This document shows positions 17,412 through 24,864 of a DNA stretch of 64,000 nt, one piece after another. Both the position numbers and the translations under genes were made by a program. The stretch is from CAVUPF01 sp963777915 (GTDB taxonomy: Bacteria > Actinomycetota > Thermoleophilia > Solirubrobacterales > 70-9). The stretch is taken from NCBI GenBank assembly GCA_963777915.1, contig CAVZSH010000005.1, positions 992,001 through 1,056,000 on the forward strand, read 5' to 3'. The notes below the pieces were generated by a model. That model made no database searches, was not told where the DNA came from, and was given only the letters and a program-made list of their open reading frames with translations. Numbering within the stretch: the stretch's first letter is position 1; each line of letters begins with the position of its first letter.

Positions 17412-19094
17412 CTACGCAGCCGCCAGCAGCTCCCGGGCGTGGCGAGTGGCCGCCTCATCAAAGCGCTCGCCGCCGAGCATCCGGCGAATCTCTTCAACCA
17501 CGCCCTCACCGTCGAGGCGCTGCACGGTCGCTGTGGCCCGCTTCCTCGCGATGTCCTTCTCCAGCCGGAAATGGGTGGTGGCCAAGGAAGCGACCTGTGG
17601 CAGGTGGGTGATGCAGATCACCTGGCGGCCCTCGCTCAGCGCCCGCAGCCTCTCTCCCACGATCCGTGCCGTCTTGCCGCCAACCCCAGCGTCGATCTCG
17701 TCGAAGACGAGGGTGCCGGCGCCGCCGCCTTCGGACAGACCGCTGAGCGCAAGCATCACCCGGGAGAGCTCGCCCCCGGAGGCGGCGTCTCGGAGCGGCG
17801 CCGGGTAGATCCCGGGGTTCGGCGCCACCCGCAACTCGACAGTCTCGCGCCCACCCACGCCAAAGCCTTCCGGGTGCGGCTCCAGCACGACCTCGAGCGT
17901 CGCCCCAGGCATCGCCAGTCCCTCGAGCTCCTTCGCGACCTCCTTCTCCAAGGGGCCCGCCGCCTTGGCGCGCCCCTTGCTGAGCCGCGCTCCCAGTTCC
18001 TCGCGCCTGCGCTCCGCCTCGCCCAGGGCAGCCTCCGCCTCGGCGGCCCGCTCCTCGCTGCCCTCCAGGCGGCGGATCTCCTCCCGGCAGCGCTCGGCAT
18101 GGGCAAGTACCGATCCGACACTGCCGCCATGCTTGCGCTTTAGTCGATCGAGCGATTCGAGCCGCTCCCCGACGGTCGTGAGCCGCCCCGGGTCTGCCTC
18201 CAGGCCCTCGGCGTAGTCGCGCAACTCCGAAGCGACATCACCCAGCTCGACCACGAGAGCGCTGAGACGCTCGGAGAGCGAGTCCAGGCCGGCGTCGACC
18301 CCGCCGGCGCCTTGCAGCAGCGTCTCCGCTATCGCCAACGCGCTCGCCGCCCCGCCGCCATCCTCGTCGATCCCAGCGACGCTCGCATAGGCGCCCGCCG
18401 CCGCCTCCCGCAGCCGCTCGGCATGACGCAAGTGCTCGCGCTCGGCGCCCAGCTCCGCCTCCTCGGTGGGGTCCGGAGCTACCTCCTCGATCTCGGAGAG
18501 CTCATAGCGGAAGAGGTCCATGTCGCGCTCGCGGGAGCCCTCCCGTCCCCGCAACTCCTCCAGTTCGGCGGCGAGCGCCCCGTACTCTCGATGGGCCTCC
18601 CGATAGAGCCGCCGCACCTCCAGGTGCTCGACTCCCGCAAACCCGTCGAGCACCTCCATCTGCGCCGAGGAGATTGTCAGCTTGCGATGCTCGTGCTGGC
18701 CGTAGAAGGCGAGCAGCCGCCCGCCCAGCGACTTCAGATCCCCCGCCGCGGCCGCTCGGCCCGCCATGAAAGCGCTCGTCCGCCCGCTCGCAGATACCCG
18801 CCGACCCAGCACGACCTCATCGGATCCCTCGGGCAACAGCTCCGCGATCTCTGCCATCTCAGGCTCGCCCAAAAGCCCCTCCGGAAGATCGAAGACCCCC
18901 TCGACCCAGGCCTCCTTCGCACCGGGTCTAACAATCTGCGGTCGAGCCTTCCCGCCCATCAAGAGGTCGAGGGCGTGCGCCAGCACCGTCTTTCCCGCTC
19001 CCGTCTCCCCCGTGATCGCGTTCAACCCCTCGCCGAGCCTCAGCTCGGCCCTCTCGATCAGCAGCAGGTTCTCGATCCTCAACTCACGCAGCAC
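17412..19094 (-). CDS. recN: DNA repair protein RecN
   Basis: A 560-residue SMC-like ATPase. Walker A is GETGAGKT at residues 29-36, the family's N-terminal FVIIDELELDF-type start appears as IENLLLIERAELRLGEGLNAITG, and the C-terminal half holds the signature loop (LRDAASGGELSRVMLALSG) and Walker B (TLVFDEIDAGVGG). The middle is coiled coil. RecN tethers and aligns broken chromosome ends during double-strand-break repair. Its place downstream of nadK and tlyA, with only an MFS gene inserted, matches the order common in Gram-positive bacteria. Mobile module A ends 33 bp from its 3' end. Confidence 0.95.
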   Translation of the reverse strand: MLRELRIENLLLIERAELRLGEGLNAITGETGAGKTVLAHALDLLMGGKARPQIVRPGAKEAWVEGVFDLPEGLLGEPEMAEIAELLPEGSDEVVLGRRVSASGRTSAFMAGRAAAAGDLKSLGGRLLAFYGQHEHRKLTISSAQMEVLDGFAGVEHLEVRRLYREAHREYGALAAELEELRGREGSRERDMDLFRYELSEIEEVAPDPTEEAELGAEREHLRHAERLREAAAGAYASVAGIDEDGGGAASALAIAETLLQGAGGVDAGLDSLSERLSALVVELGDVASELRDYAEGLEADPGRLTTVGERLESLDRLKRKHGGSVGSVLAHAERCREEIRRLEGSEERAAEAEAALGEAERRREELGARLSKGRAKAAGPLEKEVAKELEGLAMPGATLEVVLEPHPEGFGVGGRETVELRVAPNPGIYPAPLRDAASGGELSRVMLALSGLSEGGGAGTLVFDEIDAGVGGKTARIVGERLRALSEGRQVICITHLPQVASLATTHFRLEKDIARKRATATVQRLDGEGVVEEIRRMLGGERFDEAATRHARELLAAA

Positions 19095-19137
19095 GCACCC
19101 TGTCTAGCACCGAGAGGCGACGGACTCTCCCCTGAGC

Positions 19138-20664
19138 CTATGCCGCCACAGCCTCCCTCGCGGCCTCCGCCTCGGCGGCCGGCTGGAAGAAGTCGCGTGA
19201 GCGAACCAGGGCGAAGCCAAGGGCGGCACCGAGGAAGGAGAGCACGGCAGCGATCAGCAGGATCTCGTTTAGCCCGCTGACGAAGGCGACCGTCGCAGCA
19301 TGGGCGACTTTGGCCCGCACGCCTGGCGGCGAGACGGCGACGGCTGCCCGGGAGCCGCCGACCGAGACGACTTCCGCCAGTCCCTTCGGAGCGTGGGGAA
19401 GGATCTCGGCCAGCTTCGAGTGGATCTGGGACTGGAACACAGCGCCGAGCCCCGCTACGCCAGTCGCGATGCCCACCTGGCGAAAGGTCGTGTTGATCCC
19501 CGAGCCCATCCCCGCTTTAGCAGGCGGCACCACCGCGATCGCCGCCGACCCGATGCCGGGATTGGCGATCCCGACCCCGGTTCCGGCGAAGATGAAGCCC
19601 GCGAGCAGGGCGGTCCAGCCCGAGCTAGGAGTGAGCCCGTGCATCAGCAGCAGCCCCACCCCAACGGTGGCGAGGCCGACCCCGAGCAGGATGCGCACGG
19701 GGATGCGATCGGAGAGCTTGCCGGAGATCGGGGCGACGACGAACGACAGCACGGTCAGCGGCAGGAACCGGATGCCGGCCTGAAGCGGGGAGTAGCCGAG
19801 CACCTCCTGGATGTAGAGCGTCAGGTAGAGGAACATCGCGAACATCCCGCCGGAGAGCCCGAAGGCGACGGCGGAGACGCCGTTGAAGGCAGGCTTTCGG
19901 AACAGGGTCAGGTCGAGCATCGGGTTGGCGCTGCGCAGCTCGATTGCCAGGAAGGTAAGCAGCAGTACCCCGGCGCCGATCAGCGAGATGAGGATCGTGG
20001 CGCTGCTCCAACCATCGGGGTTGCCGCGGATCAACCCGAAGATCAACAGGAAGAGCGCCGCCGAGAAGCTGGCCACGCCGGGCAGATCGATCCGCGCAGC
20101 GTCCTGCGCCGCGACGTTGACGAGCTTGCGCTCGGTCAAGACGATCGCCACCAGTCCGATCGGGACGTTGACGAAGAAGATCCACTCCCAGCCGAGGTGC
20201 TCGGTGATCAACCCGCCGACCAGCGGCCCGACCGCGACGGCGCCGCCAACCGTGGCACCCCAGACACCGAACGCCGTGGCGCGGTCGGCGCCGTGGAACT
20301 CCTGCCCGATCAGCGCCAGCGAGGTGGCGAACATCGCCGCCCCGCCGACTCCCTGCAGGCCACGGGCCAGGTTGAGCAGGGTCGCATCGCCGGAGACGCC
20401 ACAAAGAAAGGAGGCGCAGGTGAAGATCCCGAACCCGATCGAGAAGACGCGCCGCCGGCCGAGGCGGTCACCGAGCGAGCCCGCGGTGAGCAGGAACGCG
20501 GCAAGGGTCAGCGAGTAGGCATCGACCACCCACTGCAGGCTCGAGAGGCTCGCGCCGAGTTCGCGCTGGATCGAGGGCAGCGCGACATTGACGACCGTGA
20601 TGTCCAGCAGCAGCATGAACGTCGCGATCGAGATCAGGATGAGGGTCCACCACTTGCGCTCCAT
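19138..20664 (-). CDS. MFS drug:H+ antiporter, DHA2 (EmrB/QacA) type
   Basis: A 508-residue transporter with about fourteen membrane helices. Motif A of the major facilitator superfamily reads GSLGDRLGRRRVF (about residues 62-74), the first helix carries the DHA2 signature LDITVVNVALPSIQREL (D1 motif), and motif C appears as AFGVWGATVGGAVAVGPLVGG. It should export hydrophobic drugs or toxic metabolites against a proton gradient. It sits between nadK and recN, which are often adjacent, so it looks like an insertion into an older gene pair. No regulator of the TetR type is next to it. Confidence 0.9.
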   Translation of the reverse strand: MERKWWTLILISIATFMLLLDITVVNVALPSIQRELGASLSSLQWVVDAYSLTLAAFLLTAGSLGDRLGRRRVFSIGFGIFTCASFLCGVSGDATLLNLARGLQGVGGAAMFATSLALIGQEFHGADRATAFGVWGATVGGAVAVGPLVGGLITEHLGWEWIFFVNVPIGLVAIVLTERKLVNVAAQDAARIDLPGVASFSAALFLLIFGLIRGNPDGWSSATILISLIGAGVLLLTFLAIELRSANPMLDLTLFRKPAFNGVSAVAFGLSGGMFAMFLYLTLYIQEVLGYSPLQAGIRFLPLTVLSFVVAPISGKLSDRIPVRILLGVGLATVGVGLLLMHGLTPSSGWTALLAGFIFAGTGVGIANPGIGSAAIAVVPPAKAGMGSGINTTFRQVGIATGVAGLGAVFQSQIHSKLAEILPHAPKGLAEVVSVGGSRAAVAVSPPGVRAKVAHAATVAFVSGLNEILLIAAVLSFLGAALGFALVRSRDFFQPAAEAEAAREAVAA

Positions 20665-20729
20665 GCAACCTCCGATAGGACTCGACTGGCCGCAGGGTAT
20701 AGACCCGACAACCTCGGCTCTGGGGGCCG

Positions 20730-21575
20730 CTACACAGCCAGGTGTCCGAACTTCTCGCGGATTCGCTGGTAAAAGCTTGTCCCCGGCAGCTGCGCGAGCC
20801 GCCCGACTCCGTCCGCGAAGCGGACCTCAAGCGCGGCACCCGGCGACAACTCACCGATCTGCTCGCCGTCGACTGCGACGTCAACGGCCTCGCGCCCGCT
20901 CGCGTTGCCAACGTGCAGCACGTCTTTGGGGGCAACGACGAGAGCGCGCGCCGTCAGCGAGTGCGGCGCTATGTAGCTGACCACGTAGCCCTCCACCCCC
21001 CAAGCCAGGATCGGGCCCTGGTTGGCGAGGTTGTAGCCGGTCGAGCCCACGGGGGTCGCAGCAACAAGCCCGTCGCAGCGGACGTGCCCCACCTCCTCAC
21101 CGGCGATCCGATAGCTCAGCTTCGCGACCCGGTCCCGGGGGCGACGGGCGAAGGTGACGTCGTTGAGGGCGATGCGGGCCTCGCCGTCGATGGCGATCTC
21201 GAGCCCGGGCAGCTCAACCGTCTCGACCTCCCCCGCGAGGGCGCGGCGAATCCCCACCTCGGCCTCGTCGCGCTCGACCGCGGCGAGAAAGCCAACAGTG
21301 CCGAAGTTGACGCCGAAGATTGGGACCCCGCTGCGGGCGAAGCGGCGGAGTGCGTGAAGGATCGAGCCGTCCCCACCGAGCACCAGACAGAGGTCCGGCC
21401 GCCCGGACAACCCGTCAACCTCCTCGGCGCCCTCAGCCGCGGCGCCGTGCTTGGCCAGCTCCTCGCCGGTGGCGATAAGTCGCCAGCCGGCCTCGCGGGC
21501 AACCGCAACCGCCACCGCTACAGCCTCGGTGGCGGCCGGCGGATGCGAATGGGTGATCAGCGCCGCGGTCTTCAT
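20730..21575 (-). CDS. nadK: NAD kinase
   Basis: A 281-residue enzyme phosphorylating NAD to NADP with ATP or polyphosphate in the cytoplasm. The diagnostic GGDGS is at residues 67-71 within LCLVLGGDGSILHALRRF, the second conserved region reads LNDVTFARRPRDRVAKLS (NE/D type), and ATPVGSTGYNLANQGPIL is the substrate-binding turn. Length is normal. The ATG at 21575 overlaps the stop of tlyA as ATGA, a coupling frequently conserved for this pair. Confidence 0.95.
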   Translation of the reverse strand: MKTAALITHSHPPAATEAVAVAVAVAREAGWRLIATGEELAKHGAAAEGAEEVDGLSGRPDLCLVLGGDGSILHALRRFARSGVPIFGVNFGTVGFLAAVERDEAEVGIRRALAGEVETVELPGLEIAIDGEARIALNDVTFARRPRDRVAKLSYRIAGEEVGHVRCDGLVAATPVGSTGYNLANQGPILAWGVEGYVVSYIAPHSLTARALVVAPKDVLHVGNASGREAVDVAVDGEQIGELSPGAALEVRFADGVGRLAQLPGTSFYQRIREKFGHLAV

Positions 21576-22360
21576 CGCTGCGGCTCTACCGCGAGGATCG
21601 ACGCCTCAAGGTTGCCGACCTCCTCTCCCCCGCCGCCGCACCAGACGAAGGTCTCGCGGTTCCCCTTTGGCCCTGGGAGGCCCGAGGATGCGAACCCCCT
21701 AATCGAGAGGCCGAGGTCGCGGGCGGCGCTCGCAACTGCGAGGATCGCCTCGCGGCGATCGGAAGGGTCACGGACGACGCCCCTGCCAACCCGCCCGCGA
21801 CCCAGCTCGAACTGCGGCTTGACCATTGCCAGCACCTCACCGCCGGGCGAGAGGCAGCGGGCGAGCGCCGGGAGAACCTTGGCCAGCGAGATGAAGGAGA
21901 CATCGACGGTGACCAGCCCCGGGGCGAACGGCAGGTCGGCAAGCTCCAGCTCGCGCGCATTGAGCCGCTCGATCACGGTCACCCGTGGATCCTCGCGCAG
22001 CTTTAAGTCGAGCTGGCCGTATGCGACGTCAACCGCGGCGACCCGCGCGGCGCCGCGCTGCAAGAGGCAGTCAGCGAAGCCACCGGTCGAGGCGCCGACA
22101 TCAAGGCAGTCGCGCCCCGAGACATCGATCCCAAGGACCTCAAGGGCGTTCTCGAGCTTGACGCCCCCGCGCGAGACATAGCGAGGACCCTCGTCGACGA
22201 TTAGCGCCGCCCCGGGCTCGACCAGCTGGCTCGGCCGCAACGCGAGAGGCCCGTCCTTACCCACGCGGACCTCTCCTGCCCGCACCGCGCCGGCTGCCGC
22301 GGAGCGCGACGGAAAGAGCCCCCGCTCCGCCAAAACCGAGTCTATCCGGGCCTTCCTCAC
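21572..22360 (-). CDS. tlyA: TlyA-type rRNA 2'-O-methyltransferase
   Basis: A 262-residue protein with an N-terminal S4 RNA-binding domain (RIDSVLAERGLFPSRSAAAGAVRAGEV, residues 1-60) joined to an FtsJ/RrmJ-like methyltransferase domain (CLDVGASTGGFADCLLQRGAARVAAVDVAYGQL for SAM binding, VTVDVSFISLAKVLPAL further on). TlyA methylates 16S and 23S rRNA cytidines at the 2'-O position and so determines capreomycin sensitivity; the older name hemolysin A is unlikely to reflect its main role. It is coupled to nadK. Confidence 0.92.
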   Translation of the reverse strand: MRKARIDSVLAERGLFPSRSAAAGAVRAGEVRVGKDGPLALRPSQLVEPGAALIVDEGPRYVSRGGVKLENALEVLGIDVSGRDCLDVGASTGGFADCLLQRGAARVAAVDVAYGQLDLKLREDPRVTVIERLNARELELADLPFAPGLVTVDVSFISLAKVLPALARCLSPGGEVLAMVKPQFELGRGRVGRGVVRDPSDRREAILAVASAARDLGLSIRGFASSGLPGPKGNRETFVWCGGGGEEVGNLEASILAVEPQR

Positions 22361-22498
22361 CGCCAGAACGGTACAGCCGTCCCCGAAACTGGCCGTTTAT
22401 CGGAGTCTTAGGACCGCCTGCAACAGTCTTTTAACCGCTGCTTGAGCTTCGCTTGGTCTGCTGTGACGGAGCGTCTGTGACCCCACTCACACACAAAT

Positions 22499-22516
22499 CG
22501 CACATACGTTCGTATG
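22499..22516 (+). promoter_or_regulatory. LexA/SOS-box-like palindrome
   Basis: cgcacatacgttcg matches the Gram-positive SOS-box consensus CGAACRNRYGTTYG at all positions but one, and extends to a dyad catacg-tt-cgtatg. It lies just upstream of a short plus-strand frame (ATG at 22514) and 138 bp upstream of tlyA, on the other strand. No typical SOS gene is adjacent, so function is open. Confidence 0.4.
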
Positions 22517-22720
22517 CTCCTAAAGGATTCGCGTGAGGCTGACGATGCAAAGCAGAACCAAAGGACTTCCTGGCTGGGCTCGTCGCCGCTCAATGGTCCC
22601 CGTCGCTTCCCACGGCGGGCGCCCGCGGCACATGAGAGCCCACCTACCTCCCACGGATCCACATATATAGAGATACATATCTCTCCTCCCTGTAGTAACC
22701 CCAGAAGCGCCCCGCCCTAG
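22514..22720 (+). CDS. Possible small ORF next to SOS-like box
   Basis: A 68-codon frame beginning at an ATG that overlaps the end of the SOS-like dyad. The sequence is unlike any family known to me, proline-, serine- and arginine-rich, ending with HGSTYIEIHISPPCSNPRSAPP inside a terminator stem. The same reading frame of the second repeat copy near 24750 gives the related LGPTYVEIPASSPSGDPRKR, a mild hint of coding constraint. No ribosome binding site precedes the ATG. It may be a remnant of a gene or part of a small RNA. Confidence 0.25.
   Translation: MLLKDSREADDAKQNQRTSWLGSSPLNGPRRFPRRAPAAHESPPTSHGSTYIEIHISPPCSNPRSAPP
22644..22710 (+). repeat. Dispersed repeat, copy 1
   Basis: About 67 bp (from ctacctcccacgga to ccccagaagcgc) aligning with 24738-24806 at roughly three quarters identity, including ccacata-n-n-tagagatac and accccagaa. 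Copy 1 runs into a strong terminator; both copies lie in non-coding DNA downstream of a plus-strand unit. Confidence 0.6.
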
Positions 22721-22735
22721 GCGGGGCGTTTTCTG
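22702..22735 (+). terminator. Intrinsic terminator, bidirectional
   Basis: cagaagcgccccgcc pairs across a 3-nt loop with ggcggggcgttttctg, followed by a T-rich tail; read from the other strand the A-rich arm also gives a T-run. A sister structure with the same flanks (cagaagcgc ... tttctgttg) is at 23497-23530. Confidence 0.8.
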
Positions 22736-22807
22736 TTGTAGGCAGCTCTACAAAGCCAAATTAGGCTTGTCGAGCGAGGGCGGGTTGAGACGGAGAGCGG
22801 TGAAGAC

Positions 22808-23242
22808 CTAGTCGAGCAGCCCGACCTGGCGCAGAATGGAGACGGAGTCCGAGTAGACGTCCTTGCGTTTGATCAACCCGTCCTCGAAGGGGATCGAGTC
22901 AATTCCGTCCCAGCTGACTGTCTTTCCCGTGGGAGGCGCAACGAGGTTTCCCCGTCGCATCGAATTGGAATGGGTGGCGGTCGCCGTCCACTCCTGGACG
23001 ACAAGCCCCTCACGAACGTATAGCCGCCGTGTCGCAAACTTCATGTCGGGCCAGGTCGCAAAGATCTTCGCGATGTGATCCCGCACCGCGTCGCCATTAG
23101 CGGACTCTCCCGCGGTGTGATTGGCAAACACCATGTCCGGAGCGTGCATCGCCATGATCGCGTCCAGGTCCTGGGAGTTCCAGGCGTCGTTGTAGCGGTC
23201 GATCGCCTCGGTCAGAGCCTCGATCCCATTTGGGTCGCCCAC
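22808..23242 (-). CDS. NTF2-like (SnoaL-type) protein
   Basis: A 144-residue cytoplasmic protein with the cone-shaped NTF2-like fold pattern: ALTEAIDRYNDAWNSQDLDAIMAMHAPDMVFANHTAGESANGDAVRDHIAKIFATWPDMKF, followed by strands VQEWTATATH and WDGIDSIPFEDGLIKRKDVYSD. This is the arrangement of SnoaL-like polyketide cyclases and ester cyclases, but the family also includes many proteins of unknown activity. It is a single gene ending beside a terminator and probably acts on a small molecule. Confidence 0.8.
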   Translation of the reverse strand: MGDPNGIEALTEAIDRYNDAWNSQDLDAIMAMHAPDMVFANHTAGESANGDAVRDHIAKIFATWPDMKFATRRLYVREGLVVQEWTATATHSNSMRRGNLVAPPTGKTVSWDGIDSIPFEDGLIKRKDVYSDSVSILRQVGLLD

Positions 23243-23648
23243 AGGACGACACTATCGCGGTGAACGGTGTCGTCGTGAGATTCCGTGGTGACCCAGACCA
23301 ACCTGCCCTGCCCAGGCCCGCGGTTTGGCGAGGGCAGGCCCTGGCCCTGGCTGGCCATGGGTTAGGTGAAGTGGGTAGAGCTTTGTTGGGTAGCACCGCG
23401 CTCGGCCCGGGTAGGCCGGAGACCCGGCGGGGCGAGGGCAGGATTCAGCTGACTACGGTGTTGCGCGACCCCCCGGCGCGGCCTGCCGAGTAACTCCAGA
23501 AGCGCCTCGCCCTGGGCGGAGCGCTTTCTGTTGGGCTAACGAGATCGCACAGCCGCTCCGGAGCCTCGGAGTTCGGAAAGCGGGCCCATCAACGATGAAT
23601 GCGCGCCGACCCGATGGGGCCGAAACCGACCACCCCCTAGACTGAGTC
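23243..23648. other. Structured intergenic region, possible ncRNA
   Basis: About 400 bp without a credible gene between divergent NTF2-like and cupin genes. It contains a stem cctgccct/agggcagg (about 23305-23340), a second stem ccctggcc/ggccatggg immediately after it, then ttgggtagcaccgcg near 23387, which is one mismatch from the T-box core GGGTGGNACCGCG, and a long GC stem gctcg..ccgggt/acccgg..cgag. An intrinsic terminator follows at 23497-23530. The T-box reading is not supported by a recognisable specifier loop or by the downstream cupin gene, so I leave this as an unassigned structured region. Confidence 0.35.
23497..23530 (+). terminator. Intrinsic terminator, sister of 22702-22735
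   Basis: cagaagcgcctcgcc and ggcggagcgctttctg form an almost perfect stem with a short loop and T-rich 3' side. The flanks (aactccagaagcgc, tttctgttg) match the terminator at 22702-22735 while the stem bases covary (cccc/gggg versus cctc/gagg region), pointing to a conserved RNA structure. Confidence 0.75.
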
Positions 23649-23651
23649 TTG

Positions 23652-24041
23652 GTGTCGGACTTCGCGGTCAAGAACCTGATGGATGTGGAGGACTCCTTCG
23701 AAGGAGACGAGATCGAGGCCCGCTTCGCTCGCAAACACCTCGACTCCGAGCACCTCGGCATCAGTTACTTCCGCTATGGGCCCGGCTTCCGCGCCGAGGG
23801 CGGCCACCGGCACGAGGCGCAGGAGGAGGCCTATGTGGTCGTTGACGGATCCGGACGAATCAGGCTCGATGACGAGGTGGTCGAGCTCCGCCGCTGGGAC
23901 GTGGTCCGCGTCGCCCCAAATGTGGTTCGCGGATTTGACGCCGGCCCCGATGGCCTTGAGCTGATTGCTGTCGGCGGCGACAAGCCCGAGGGCGGCGACG
24001 GCATCCGCGTTGCCGATCGCTGGTCACAGCAGACCGGCTGA
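23652..24041 (+). CDS. Cupin-domain protein
   Basis: A 129-residue single-domain cupin starting at GTG 23652 (a TTG three bases earlier is an alternative). Cupin motif 1 is GHRHEAQEEAYVVVDGSGRIRL, with the His-x-His...Glu metal ligands, and motif 2 is the DVVRVAPNVVRGFDAGPDGLELIAVGG region, where the usual His is not evident. It might bind a metal and a small ligand, or act as an isomerase or sensor; nothing more specific can be read. It is followed by a PadR regulator in the same direction about 100 bp on. Confidence 0.8.
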   Translation: MSDFAVKNLMDVEDSFEGDEIEARFARKHLDSEHLGISYFRYGPGFRAEGGHRHEAQEEAYVVVDGSGRIRLDDEVVELRRWDVVRVAPNVVRGFDAGPDGLELIAVGGDKPEGGDGIRVADRWSQQTG

Positions 24042-24108
24042 GCCGACCCACGCAGGGGCCCCGACGATGAGCGGATCGGCTCCGACCGGTCAGCGCATCC
24101 ATTTGTTA

Positions 24109-24132
24109 CGATATATCGCGTTAGCTCACGAT
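24109..24132 (+). promoter_or_regulatory. Candidate PadR operator
   Basis: The palindrome cgatatatcg (24109-24118), followed by a related half site cacgatag, lies 13-36 bp before the padR-like start codon. PadR regulators commonly repress their own promoter through AT-rich palindromes of this kind, so autoregulation is likely. Confidence 0.5.
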
Positions 24133-24144
24133 AGAAAGGTAGAG

Positions 24145-24690
24145 ATGCATAATCGTAACTATTCGAGACATTGCGGACCGCATGCTCGCGAGGAGTTCGC
24201 CCGCCACCCGGGGCGCCGCGGCAGAGGCCGAGGTCGGGGCGGGCCGCGCGCAAGGCGGGGTGACGTACGCACGGCCGTGCTGGCACTGCTGGCCGAGCGA
24301 CCGATGCACGGCTACGAGATGATCAAAGAGTTGGAGGAGCGCACTGACGGCACCTGGACTCCGAGCGCCGGCTCGATCTACCCCACTCTCCAGATGCTCG
24401 AGGACGCCGATCTCATCCGCGGCGAGGAGATCGACGGCAAGCGTCGCTTCACGCTCACCGACGCCGGTAAGGCCGAGCAGGATTCCCGCTCCGGAGAGGA
24501 GACACCCTGGGACGCGGTGCGTGCGGGGGCTGACCCGGAGGCGATCCGACTTCGCGATTCGATCCTCAAGCTCAACCACACCTTCGGCCAGGTCTTCCAC
24601 GCTGGCGATGAGGATCAGCGACGGCGTGTTCGCGAACTGCTGGACGAGACTCGGCGCAGGGTTTACGCGATCCTCGCCGAGGCGGGTTAA
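24145..24690 (+). CDS. PadR-family transcription regulator
   Basis: From the ATG at 24145 (aaaggtagag upstream) the protein has 181 residues. An unusual basic, Gly/Arg-rich N-terminus (HPGRRGRGRGRGGPRARRGDV) of about 40 residues precedes the PadR winged helix: VRTAVLALLAERPMHGYEMIKELEERTDGTWTPSAGSIYPTLQMLEDADLIRGEEIDGKRRFTLTDAG. The C-terminal third forms the dimer helices (LRDSILKLNHTFGQVFHAGDEDQRRRVRELLDETRRRVYAIL). It probably represses its own promoter and another gene; no transporter partner is adjacent, but a cupin gene precedes it. A hairpin follows at once. Confidence 0.88.
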   Translation: MHNRNYSRHCGPHAREEFARHPGRRGRGRGRGGPRARRGDVRTAVLALLAERPMHGYEMIKELEERTDGTWTPSAGSIYPTLQMLEDADLIRGEEIDGKRRFTLTDAGKAEQDSRSGEETPWDAVRAGADPEAIRLRDSILKLNHTFGQVFHAGDEDQRRRVRELLDETRRRVYAILAEAG

Positions 24691-24719
24691 GTCTCCGCGG
24701 GGCCGAACCGCGGAGACTT
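24689..24719 (+). terminator. Hairpin after the padR-like gene
   Basis: A perfect 12-bp stem (aagtctccgcgg and its complement) with a 7-nt loop starts inside the stop codon region of the regulator gene. It ends with cttg rather than a T-run, so it may be a weak terminator or 3'-protecting hairpin. Confidence 0.6.
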
Positions 24720-24737
24720 GACCCGAATCTGGGCCCG

Positions 24738-24806
24738 CTACCTCTCCCTCGGACCCACATACGTAGAGATACCGGCCTCTTCTCCCTCTGGCGACCCCAG
24801 AAAGCG
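24738..24806 (+). repeat. Dispersed repeat, copy 2
   Basis: Second copy of the element at 22644-22710 (ctacctctccctcggaccc, then cacatacgtagagatacc and gaccccagaaagcgc). Here no terminator stem follows; the sequence ends 60 bp from the 3' end of dxs. Confidence 0.6.
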
Positions 24807-24864
24807 CTAGGTGCCACCGAAGAGCCGACCGGAACACTATTCGATTGAGCGCTTTGATTCAAAC

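Larger units (their letters stand above)
22361..22807. other. Intergenic region with SOS-box-like site, dispersed repeat and terminator
   Basis: No convincing gene is present; a 68-codon plus-strand frame from 22514 ends in the terminator and is listed only as a possibility. The region contains, in order, an SOS-box-like dyad at 22499-22516, the first copy of a dispersed repeat (22644-22710) and a strong hairpin terminator (22702-22735). The layout suggests a short plus-strand transcript starting near 22510 and ending near 22735. Confidence 0.5.

Noticed and set aside
19300..20772. 490-codon plus-strand frame over the MFS gene
   Set aside because: Shadow of the minus-strand transporter; charged low-complexity text typical of antisense GC-rich frames.
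23243..23540. RNase P RNA
   Set aside because: Phrases such as cccgggtaggc and gcaccgcg recall RNase P, but the universal 5' gaggaaagtcc and the 3' acagaa element are missing and the span is too short.
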